Below are positions 1 to 6,440 of a stretch of 19,090 nucleotides of DNA, piece after piece (the first letter of the stretch is position 1; each line of letters starts with the position of its first letter). Below the pieces are notes generated by a model. That model saw only the letters and a list, made by a program, of their open reading frames with translations, was not told the DNA's origin and searched no databases. Source of the DNA: Desulfobulbaceae bacterium (lineage in GTDB: Bacteria; Desulfobacterota; Desulfobulbia; Desulfobulbales; Desulfocapsaceae); contig DOMU01000177.1 in NCBI GenBank assembly GCA_003509305.1, positions 1 to 19,090 on the forward strand. Direction: 5' to 3'. A program made the position numbers and the translations under genes.

Positions 1-651
1 GCCGTCAACGGCAGCCCCCGGCGTCATTGGAACACGGAACTCATTCTTGAGCGTGCCCTGGCAGGAGCCGCGCAGGCCGCCCCGGAGGCGCGGGCGGAGA
101 CTGTACGCCTGTACCCCATGAACTACTCAGGCTGCACCGGCTGCTATGGTTGTAAACAAAAGGAGAAGCTTTCCAGCCTCTGCCGCTTTCAAGACGCCCT
201 CAGCCCGGTGCTGGAAAAGGCCCAGGAGGCGGATGTGCTCCTCTTCGGTACGCCGGTCTACTTTTTTACGGAAAGCGCGGGAATGCGGGCTTTTATCGAG
301 CGCCTATTGTATCCGTGGAGCGTTTTTCGTGCGGATGGCTACGGTAGCAGAAGGCCGAAACCCATGGTGGCCGGGTTCTTCTACACGCTGGCCGGAACGC
401 AGGAATCCGTGGCCGAACATGGTCACAGTCACTTTACGGAAAGCACCAACCAGTTCTTTTCCCTGCATTTTCCCGATCATGAAATGCTGCTGGCCTACGA
501 AACCCTGCACACTAACCACTACGACAGGTTCGAACTCGATACCTTCGACCCTGAAGCCAGACGGAAATCCAGGGAAGTCCGTTTCCCGAAAGACTGTGAA
601 CGGGCCTTTGCCATTGGCGCTTCGCTGGCGCAACGGATAAAGGCGGCATAG
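1..651 (+). CDS. Flavodoxin-like / iron-sulfur flavoprotein family NAD(P)H:FMN oxidoreductase (5' truncated)
   Basis: The frame is open from base 1, so the gene begins upstream of the window; the first in-window ATG at 118 is internal. The visible protein starts near the N-terminus of a flavodoxin-like fold with an NGSPR motif, the usual phosphate-binding loop for FMN. A cysteine cluster CTGCYGC follows, as in iron-sulfur flavoproteins and related FMN reductases, and then GTPVYFF, the second flavin-contact loop of the family. Such proteins pass electrons from NAD(P)H or ferredoxin through FMN, but the physiological partner cannot be told. It is convergent with the downstream dehydrogenase gene across a 76-bp gap. 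The family is clear; whether the cysteines carry an Fe-S cluster is inference. Confidence 0.8.
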   Translation, partial: AVNGSPRRHWNTELILERALAGAAQAAPEARAETVRLYPMNYSGCTGCYGCKQKEKLSSLCRFQDALSPVLEKAQEADVLLFGTPVYFFTESAGMRAFIERLLYPWSVFRADGYGSRRPKPMVAGFFYTLAGTQESVAEHGHSHFTESTNQFFSLHFPDHEMLLAYETLHTNHYDRFELDTFDPEARRKSREVRFPKDCERAFAIGASLAQRIKAA

Positions 652-727
652 GACGCGCTTACGGACAACGCCAGAGCTTAAGCTTCGCGTGCCAGGGTGA
701 TCAGGCGCTGGTAATTTTCTCCATCTT

Positions 728-1576
728 TCAATAGGTGTAAAAACCACGCCCGGTTTTTCGGCCCAGCCAACCGGCCTCGACGTATTTGCGCAACAGTGGG
801 CAAGGCCGGTATTTGGAATCCTTGAAGCCGTTGTATAAGGTCTCCATGATGGCCAGGCAAGTGTCGAGGCCGATCAGATCGGCCAAGGCCAACGGCCCCA
901 TCGGATGGTTCATACCGAGCCGCATGACGGTGTCGATATCTTCCGGTTTGCCGACGCCCTCGAACAGGCAATAAACCGCCTCGTTAATCATCGGCAAGAG
1001 GATACGGTTGGCGATGAAACCGGGGAAGTCGTTGGCTTCGGCAGGCGTCTTGCCAAATTTTTCGCACAGGCCCCAGGTGATGGTGAAGGTTTCCGCCGAG
1101 GTGGCGAGACCGCGGATGACCTCGACCAGTTTCATGACCGGCACCGGATTCATGAAGTGCATACCGATGACCTTGTCCGGGCGCTTGGTTTGGGCGGCGA
1201 TGCGGCCAATCGGGATCGACGAGGTATTGCTGGCGAGGATGACGGCGGGCGGGCAGACGCTGTCTAACTCGCGGAAAATGCCAAATTTCAGGTCTTCGCG
1301 CTCAACTGCCGCTTCGACGACATAATCAGCCTGGGCCATGTCGGCAAGTTTGGTGGTGGTGGTGATACGGGCGAGGATGGTGTCCTTGTCGGTGGCGCTC
1401 ATCTTGCCCTTTTCAACGTTACGGGCCAAATTTTTACCGATGACGGCGAGGCCCTTCTCGACGAATTCCTCCTTAATGTCGCTCATGATGACTTTCAAGC
1501 CACGTGTGGCCGCCACCTGAGCGATGCCGTTGCCCATCTGGCCGGCGCCAACAACACCAAACGTTGAAATGTTCAT
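728..1576 (-). CDS. hbd: 3-hydroxybutyryl-CoA dehydrogenase, canonical
   Basis: NAD-dependent oxidation of (S)-3-hydroxyacyl-CoA, probably C4, to the 3-ketoacyl-CoA, or the reverse. At 282 residues it has the normal length of the single-domain bacterial enzyme. The N-terminal Rossmann loop is intact (GAGQMG, residues 10-15). Also present are NTSS (117-120), the catalytic His140 in HFMNP, the partner Glu152 in LVEVIRG and Asn190 in DFPGFIANR. The C-terminal dimerisation domain ends in GRGFYTY, as is usual. A strong AAGGAGG ribosome site lies 5-6 bases before the ATG. It is the second gene of a unit with the thiolase upstream (27-bp gap), so the two probably interconvert 3-hydroxybutyryl-CoA, acetoacetyl-CoA and two acetyl-CoA in the cytoplasm. 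It serves as an intact reference for the divergent paralogue at 6441-7565. Confidence 0.93.
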   Translation of the reverse strand: MNISTFGVVGAGQMGNGIAQVAATRGLKVIMSDIKEEFVEKGLAVIGKNLARNVEKGKMSATDKDTILARITTTTKLADMAQADYVVEAAVEREDLKFGIFRELDSVCPPAVILASNTSSIPIGRIAAQTKRPDKVIGMHFMNPVPVMKLVEVIRGLATSAETFTITWGLCEKFGKTPAEANDFPGFIANRILLPMINEAVYCLFEGVGKPEDIDTVMRLGMNHPMGPLALADLIGLDTCLAIMETLYNGFKDSKYRPCPLLRKYVEAGWLGRKTGRGFYTY

Positions 1577-1603
1577 GATAATGTCCTCCTTTATGAGTGA
1601 TAA

Positions 1604-2779
1604 TTAACGTTTCAGGATCAGGGCCACGCCTTCGCCGCCGCCGAGGCAGAGCGAGGCCAGGCCGGTTTTCGCGTCGCGGCGGTTCATTTCATAGAGCAGG
1701 GTGGTGAGGACTCTGGCGCCGCTGGCGCCAATCGGATGACCCAAGGCAACGCTGCCGCCGTTGACGTTGACTTTTTGTGGGTCGAGGCCCAGAACCCGGC
1801 TGACCGCTACCGATGCGCCGCTGAAGGCCTCGTTGACCTCGAAAATCTCAATGTCGTTCAGAGTCATGCCTTCTTTGTCCAAAGCCTTCGGGATGGCCTT
1901 GACCGGTCCAATCAAAACGAATTCGAGCGGAACCGAGGCGGAAGCCTGGGCGCCGATTTCAGCCATCACCGGGCAACCCAGTTTCATGGCTTTTTCTTTT
2001 TCCATAACCACCAGAGCGGCGGCGCCGTCGCTGATCACCGAGGCGTTGCCGGCGGTGCCGACCCCGTCTTTTTTGAAAGCTGGTTTCATTTTGGCGAGCG
2101 TTTCAAGCGAGGTCGGCACCGGGCATTCATCAACGGCAAAGATGTTGACCGCACCTTTTTTGCCAGGAACCGGCACCGGCAGCATTTCCTCGGTGAAGAT
2201 GCCAGCTTTGATCGCGGCCAAAGCGCGGCGGTAGGATTCGGCGGCCAGGGCATCCTGATCCTCGCGGCTGATGCCCCATTTTTCACTGATCAATTCGTTT
2301 GATATACCCATGTGAAAATCATTGACCACATCCCACAGACCGTCATGCAGCATATGGTCTTCAATTTTTCCAGGCCCCATGCGTAAGCCCCAGCGGGCTT
2401 TTTCCATGTAGTAGGGCGCGCGGCTCATGTTTTCCATACCCCCGGCGACCACCACCTCGGCGTCACCGCAGGCAATCGCCTGGGCGGCCAGCATGACCGC
2501 TTTCAGGCCGGAACCGCACACTTTGTTGACGGTGATCGCTCCGATTTCCTGCGGCAGCCCGGCTTTGATCGCCGCCTGTTTGCCGGGATTCTGGCCGTAG
2601 CCGCAGGGAAGTACCATGCCCATGATACATTCATCCACCTCACCGGCGTCGATACCGGCGCGGCGGACCGCTTCCTTAATGACCATACCGCCGAGATCGG
2701 TGGCGCCGATGGCCGACAAACTGCCGCCAAAACTCCCCAAAGGGGTCCGCACGGCGCTGATGATGACCGCTGTTTTCAT
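1604..2779 (-). CDS. Acetyl-CoA acetyltransferase (thiolase), canonical
   Basis: Thiolysis of acetoacetyl-CoA, or acetoacetyl-CoA synthesis, in the cytoplasm. The 391-residue protein has all hallmarks of the biosynthetic/degradative thiolase family: nucleophile Cys88 in VNKVCGSG, NEAF in the loop that places the oxyanion-hole Asn, His348 in GHPIGASG and the acid/base Cys378 in CLGGGEG. Length and residue numbers match well-studied bacterial acetoacetyl-CoA thiolases closely. The ATG at 2779 is preceded by GGAGG at a good distance. It is first in a two-gene unit with the 3-hydroxybutyryl-CoA dehydrogenase. The name atoB, thlA or phaA cannot be chosen from sequence alone, so no symbol is given. 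Confidence 0.93.
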   Translation of the reverse strand: MKTAVIISAVRTPLGSFGGSLSAIGATDLGGMVIKEAVRRAGIDAGEVDECIMGMVLPCGYGQNPGKQAAIKAGLPQEIGAITVNKVCGSGLKAVMLAAQAIACGDAEVVVAGGMENMSRAPYYMEKARWGLRMGPGKIEDHMLHDGLWDVVNDFHMGISNELISEKWGISREDQDALAAESYRRALAAIKAGIFTEEMLPVPVPGKKGAVNIFAVDECPVPTSLETLAKMKPAFKKDGVGTAGNASVISDGAAALVVMEKEKAMKLGCPVMAEIGAQASASVPLEFVLIGPVKAIPKALDKEGMTLNDIEIFEVNEAFSGASVAVSRVLGLDPQKVNVNGGSVALGHPIGASGARVLTTLLYEMNRRDAKTGLASLCLGGGEGVALILKR

Positions 2780-3144
2780 ATTGCCTCCATGAAATGAATA
2801 GCCAATGCTTCATAAATCCACGATACTAAACATCGTTAAACTTTTAACACTGACCGGTCTTTCGTTCTTGAGCGGGTGGCAAAGCCCACCAGTCTGTTGT
2901 TGATATTTCCAGTATCAGTTATCTGGATACAGCTTCCAGACATATTATTTTTTCTCTGAATTATTGCATCGGTATTAATTGTTAATTGTTTTTTTTGCCA
3001 GCATTTTTTTTATGATTCATATATGCGGCATATGGAGTCAGTATCTCGGTATTTCGTTTTTGCGGCAAATGTTCAGGAAGACGGCTGGAGAAGGGTCTCC
3101 GAGCCTTTACCGTCGCCGATGCCAGCTCCTGAAGGCTGGGAAAA
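2780..3144. promoter_or_regulatory. 365-bp AT-rich intergenic region upstream of the thiolase/dehydrogenase unit
   Basis: No convincing gene lies here. It separates the 3' end of the sigma-54 activator gene from the thiolase start, both on the minus strand, so it must hold the thiolase promoter. I searched the minus strand for the GG-N10-GC core of a sigma-54 promoter and found none. Visible structure includes an inverted repeat TCTGGA/TCCAGA (2922-2927 and 2935-2940) with an extra TCCAG half at 2908-2912. There is also a palindrome ATATGCGGCATAT at 3021-3033, and a 10-bp copy (TGCGGCAAAT, 3061-3070) of the core of the large inverted repeat at 4701-4749. A bulged hairpin sits at 3083-3105. 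Confidence 0.6.
3083..3105 (-). terminator. Weak hairpin after the sigma-54 activator gene
   Basis: The arms GGCT+GGAG and CTCC+AGCC pair around a 6-base loop with one bulged base. The hairpin lies about 40 bases past the activator's stop codon on the minus strand. No T-run follows it in that direction, so it is only a possible terminator or transcript-end stabiliser. Confidence 0.3.
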
Positions 3145-4695
3145 TCAAATGGTTTTCCGGCTGATGCCCAGTTTGCGCATTTTTTTACGCAGGGTTGAGG
3201 GATTGATATTCATCAGCCGGGCCGCCCCCTTTTCGCCAGCGATGCGGCCATGGCATTGGTCGAGAATTTTGCGGATGTGAGTTTTGATCACCTCGTCAAG
3301 CGCCGCTGTCTCCTGACCTGGATAAGAATCTTGTTTTCTCCGCGCCGTTGTCTCCTCTTGTTTTAAGGCGCCAATGACCCAGAAGAAAATCTGGCTGCCG
3401 GTATCGAGAATCATTGAGCGCTCGACGGTGTTTTCCAACTCGCGGATATTGCCTGGCCAGTCGTAGCCTATAAGACGTTTCATGGCGTCTTCGGTTGGAG
3501 TGGGGATGTGCCGCCGTTTCATTTCAGTGGCTTTTTTCAGAATAAAATATGTAACCAGGCTTGGAATGTCCTCCTTCCGCTCCCTTAAGGATGGCAACAC
3601 GATAGGGAATATCTGTAAGCGGAAGAACAGGTCGGTGCGGAATCGTTGTTCTTGCATCATTTGCGTCAGGTCCCGATGGGTGGCGGCAATTATCCGCACA
3701 TCCGCTTTTATCGTCTCGCTACCGCCGACCCGGTCGAATTCTTTCTCTTGCAGCACCCGTAAGAGACGCACCTGCGCCTCCACCGACAGTTCGCCGATTT
3801 CATCGAGGAACAGTGTGCCGCCCTGTGCCCGTTCGATTCTTCCCCTTTTTCTCACCGTAGCGCCGGTAAAAGCGCCTTTTTCATAACCGAACAGCTCACT
3901 ATCCAAGAGCGTTGTTGGGATGGCGCCGCAGTTGACCTTGATAAACGGTCCGTTACGCCGCCGCGATAAACGGTGAATGGCGTTGGCGATCACTTCTTTG
4001 CCGGTGCCGGTTTCGCCGAGGAGCAGGACCGGTGTATCGAGCGGCGCCACCTGATACACCTGGGACATCACTTCGCGTAAACCTCCGTCAGCGCCGACAA
4101 TCTCCTCGCCGGAGATTTTACGCAACTCTTCCTGTAGATAACGGTTATCGTCAGCGAGATGTTCCTGCAGGCGCTGCAACTCACGATGACGCATACTGTT
4201 AGTAAGCGCGATGGCGCATGGTTTGACCAACAGGTTAAGAAGGCGAACATGCTTGTCGCTCAATGGCCGAACACTTTCAACTGACCACGTGCCGAGCATG
4301 GTCTTGTTGATAACCAGGTCGAAAGTAACCACGGCAAGATCGGAAGTGCCAAATTTGGCGGCGAACTTCCGCCCCACCTCATAGTCCCGTACATGGTCAG
4401 CGCGGCGGATTCGCAACGACCGCTGCTGCGACACCAGCTCTTGTCCTCGCCGGCTGACCATGGTCTTTATCGGTTCGCCCCGCCACATGGTATGATTAGT
4501 ATAGACCACTGTTTCCAGCACCCCTTCATTCCAATGATAGATGTGCATGCCCATATGCAGCACATCCGGGATAAATTTGCGGAGATAAGACAGGAAGTCG
4601 TGCAACGCTTCTTCCAGATTGAGGCTGCCACAGATTTTTAGGGTGGCGCTTTTGAAAAACTCGTTTTCATCAACTGGCATAGCAACCCTTTTCAT
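3145..4695 (-). CDS. Sigma-54-dependent transcriptional activator (GAF-like sensor, AAA+, Fis-type HTH)
   Basis: A bacterial enhancer-binding protein that uses ATP to open sigma-54 RNA polymerase promoters. At 516 residues it has a GAF-like N-terminal sensor region (about 10-170), a coiled linker (170-195) and an AAA+ domain with Walker A GETGTGKE (227-234), the sigma-54 contact loop GAFTGA (274-279) and Walker B FLDEI (296-300). A C-terminal Fis-type helix-turn-helix follows (about 465-512). There is no receiver domain, so activity is probably set by a ligand, perhaps the substrate or a CoA ester (inference). It is divergent from the CoA-transferase operon, whose upstream region carries a perfect inverted repeat and a sigma-54 promoter, making that operon its likely target. 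The start may instead be Met6 (4680), which has AAGGG six bases upstream. Confidence 0.93.
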   Translation of the reverse strand: MKRVAMPVDENEFFKSATLKICGSLNLEEALHDFLSYLRKFIPDVLHMGMHIYHWNEGVLETVVYTNHTMWRGEPIKTMVSRRGQELVSQQRSLRIRRADHVRDYEVGRKFAAKFGTSDLAVVTFDLVINKTMLGTWSVESVRPLSDKHVRLLNLLVKPCAIALTNSMRHRELQRLQEHLADDNRYLQEELRKISGEEIVGADGGLREVMSQVYQVAPLDTPVLLLGETGTGKEVIANAIHRLSRRRNGPFIKVNCGAIPTTLLDSELFGYEKGAFTGATVRKRGRIERAQGGTLFLDEIGELSVEAQVRLLRVLQEKEFDRVGGSETIKADVRIIAATHRDLTQMMQEQRFRTDLFFRLQIFPIVLPSLRERKEDIPSLVTYFILKKATEMKRRHIPTPTEDAMKRLIGYDWPGNIRELENTVERSMILDTGSQIFFWVIGALKQEETTARRKQDSYPGQETAALDEVIKTHIRKILDQCHGRIAGEKGAARLMNINPSTLRKKMRKLGISRKTI

Positions 4696-4700
4696 GTCAT

Positions 4701-4749
4701 TTTCGTCCTATTTGCCGATTTTTATTGAGTTGCGGCAAATAGGACGAAA
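4701..4749. promoter_or_regulatory. Perfect 17-bp inverted repeat, probable enhancer/operator for the adjacent activator
   Basis: The left arm TTTCGTCCTATTTGCCG (4701-4717) and right arm CGGCAAATAGGACGAAA (4733-4749) are exact reverse complements, separated by 15 bp. The repeat begins six bases upstream of the activator's ATG (4695) and is centred about 100 bp upstream of the sigma-54 promoter's -24 element. That is the usual place for an upstream activating sequence. It also covers the activator's own leader and ribosome-site region, so binding could repress its own gene. A cruciform or RNA hairpin role is possible but less likely. Confidence 0.75.
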
Positions 4750-4755
4750 TTTTTT

Positions 4756-4769
4756 CGTACCATAGTACG
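4756..4769. repeat. Short inverted repeat CGTAC-4-GTACG flanked by T runs
   Basis: CGTAC (4756-4760) and GTACG (4765-4769) pair around CATA, with six T before and seven T after. It lies between the large inverted repeat and the sigma-54 promoter. It could be a second protein site, a bendable AT-rich stretch or a weak terminator stem. Nothing in the sequence decides between these. Confidence 0.35.
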
Positions 4770-4822
4770 TTTTTTTCAAGAAGGTAGCGCGTAGAATGGC
4801 ATTTTTCAACACATTTCAGTTA

Positions 4823-4838
4823 TGGCACGATTCCTGCT
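4823..4838 (+). promoter_or_regulatory. Sigma-54 (-24/-12) promoter for the CoA-transferase operon
   Basis: The sequence TGGCACGATTCCTGCT matches the TGGCACG-N4-TTGCW consensus with one mismatch in the -12 box. The invariant GG (4824-4825) and GC (4836-4837) are exactly 10 bases apart. Transcription should begin near 4849, giving a leader of about 155 bases before the ATG at 5005. The match rules out the in-frame ATG at 4822, which lies inside the promoter and upstream of the predicted transcript start. Confidence 0.85.
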
Positions 4839-4993
4839 TTATGAGGGATATACCGCACTTTCAGAAAACACGGTTTCTAATACAAAACCAGCCGGACTTT
4901 TTCAGGCACCCGGTTGGCGACGAATTAGAAATAACATAGGCGCCGCGAATGTTAGGAATATCGTGGTAATTTGTCTCGTATTACTACTATCTT

Positions 4994-4999
4994 GGGAGA
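4994..4999 (+). promoter_or_regulatory. Ribosome binding site that fixes the CoA-transferase start
   Basis: GGGAGA lies five bases before the ATG at 5005. With the upstream sigma-54 promoter it supports 5005 over the upstream in-frame ATG at 4822. Confidence 0.75.
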
Positions 5000-5004
5000 A
5001 AAAC

Positions 5005-6339
5005 ATGAAAGATTGGAAACAAGTGGAACGGGTGGCGACGCCGGCGATTGTTCCTCAGTTCGGCCCACTGTCGGGGGTGCGGGTACTGCTGACCGGGAGC
5101 GTGGTGGCCGGGCCGGTCGCCGCCACGCTTTTGGCTGAATTTGGCGCTGAGGTTATTCATGTCGAGATGCCGGGTGTGGGTGACACCCTGCGTGGGCAGT
5201 CGCCGGTTCTGACCCATGGCGACGGCGTTCCTTTTATGGTCAGCCCCAGTGAGGTTCCCCAAGACCAGAAGATCAGCTCCGCCTGGATGCAGGAGGGACG
5301 CAACAAGCTGAGCGTCACCCTGAAGATGGATATGAAGCAGCCGGAAGCAAAAGACATTTTTTTCGGTCTGATTAAAAACTGCGATATCTGGATTGAAAAC
5401 ATGGTCTGGCTGGACAAACTGGGCATCTACGATGCCGACGTTCTGGCCGCCAATCCGAAAATTGTCATCGCCCATGTTTCGGGCTTTGGCCGTCCTCAGT
5501 TCGGCGGCGTGCCGGAGGACTGCGACCGCGGTTCTTATGACCCCATCGGCCAATGCGAAGGCGGCTGGATGTATTCCAACGGCTTTCCCGACGGCCCACC
5601 GGTCTATGGCAGTTCGTTCATGAACGATTATCTCTCGGCTTTCATATGCGCCAACGGCGTCTTGATGGCCTATATCAACGCCCAGAAAACCGGCAAGGGA
5701 CAGGTTGTCGATGTCGCTCAGGTCGAGTGCATGAGCCGCATGATGTGTGATTCCTTCGTTAACATGTTCACCATTGGCCTGAATAAAGAGCGCGCTGGCA
5801 ATAAAATCCCGATTTTCCAGCCGGCCGATCTGTTCAAGACCAAGGATGGCTATTTGTATGTCGGCACCTTCGGCAAGGCTGTTTACGAGCGTTGTCTGAA
5901 CGCCATGGGCATCAGCACGGAAAAATTCCCTTACCTCGAAGCCGGCGCCTCCCGCGAGGCGATCAATTCGCCGCTTGGCAAGGAACTGGATCGGGAAGTC
6001 AATAAATGGATGATGGCGCATACATCTGAGGAAGGTTTGGCGGTCATGAAGAAAGCGAAAATTCCCAGCGCCATTCCGCGGACGATCAAACAGCTCACCG
6101 AGAGCGAGCACTATAAGAGTCGCGGCAATTTTGTGACCTATAAAGACGAGACGTTGGGTAAAGAGATCACCGGCCTGGCTCCTGTGCCAAAGATGAGCGA
6201 GACCAAAGGGATGGTTTGGCGTGGTGCCCCGAAACTGGGACAGGACACGGAGACGGTTCTGAAAACCATTTTGGGTTACAGCGATGCCGACATCGCTGGA
6301 ATTCGTGGCAAGGGCGTTATCGACAGAGTCAAAAAATAA
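5005..6339 (+). CDS. CaiB/BaiF class III CoA-transferase, CaiB-like
   Basis: Moves CoA from an acyl-CoA donor to a carboxylate through an aspartyl-CoA thioester, activating the substrate without ATP. The 444-residue protein follows the pattern of L-carnitine CoA-transferase CaiB along most of its length: FGPLSGVRV near residue 19, AGPVAATLLAEFGAEVIHVE (35-54), NPKIVIAHVSGFG (150-162), GKGQVVDVAQ and a C-terminal VWRGAPKLGQDTETVLK stretch. Asp208 in SSFMNDYLSA lines up with the catalytic Asp169 of CaiB. It is about 40 residues longer than CaiB, with an insertion around residues 60-95. It is first in the sigma-54-driven run, so substrate activation is the probable first step. The carboxylate may not be carnitine-like, because this family's substrates change with small pocket differences. 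Confidence 0.88.
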   Translation: MKDWKQVERVATPAIVPQFGPLSGVRVLLTGSVVAGPVAATLLAEFGAEVIHVEMPGVGDTLRGQSPVLTHGDGVPFMVSPSEVPQDQKISSAWMQEGRNKLSVTLKMDMKQPEAKDIFFGLIKNCDIWIENMVWLDKLGIYDADVLAANPKIVIAHVSGFGRPQFGGVPEDCDRGSYDPIGQCEGGWMYSNGFPDGPPVYGSSFMNDYLSAFICANGVLMAYINAQKTGKGQVVDVAQVECMSRMMCDSFVNMFTIGLNKERAGNKIPIFQPADLFKTKDGYLYVGTFGKAVYERCLNAMGISTEKFPYLEAGASREAINSPLGKELDREVNKWMMAHTSEEGLAVMKKAKIPSAIPRTIKQLTESEHYKSRGNFVTYKDETLGKEITGLAPVPKMSETKGMVWRGAPKLGQDTETVLKTILGYSDADIAGIRGKGVIDRVKK

Positions 6340-6357
6340 GTATTCGCGTGATTTACC

Positions 6358-6414
6358 CTCCGCGGCAATAACCATGCTGTTTTTATCGCGGAGACAATTT
6401 CCGCTTTTCAGCGG
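6358..6414 (+). other. Two hairpins between the CoA-transferase and dehydrogenase genes
   Basis: CTCCGCG (6358-6364) pairs with CGCGGAG (6387-6393), and CCGCT (6401-6405) pairs with AGCGG (6410-6414) around a 4-base loop, followed by TTCTTCTTC. They fill the 101-bp gap, which is long for this run. They could be a partial terminator, an mRNA processing site or a 3'-end stabiliser giving more CoA-transferase than downstream enzymes. The stems are short, so this is tentative. Confidence 0.4.
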
Positions 6415-6440
6415 TTCTTCTTCAAGGGAGTGTTGGCACA

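Noticed and set aside
678..971. Minus-strand frame running past the 3-hydroxybutyryl-CoA dehydrogenase stop, tempting as a frameshifted C-terminus or gene remnant
   Set aside because: The dehydrogenase already ends at the normal GRGFYTY terminus, and the tail beyond it matches nothing I recognise.
2780..3144. Sigma-54 promoter for the thiolase operon
   Set aside because: I checked each CC on the + strand for a GC 12 bases before it; none had the exact spacing. The nearest (2807-2819) is one base short.
2979..3164. 61-codon + strand frame in the AT-rich intergenic region
   Set aside because: No ribosome site, no recognisable composition or motif, and it overlaps the activator's 3' end.
4822..5004. 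N-terminal extension of the CoA-transferase from an in-frame ATG at 4822
   Set aside because: The ATG lies inside the sigma-54 promoter and upstream of the predicted transcript start, has no ribosome site, and the extension does not resemble the CoA-transferase family. The ATG at 5005 has a good ribosome site.
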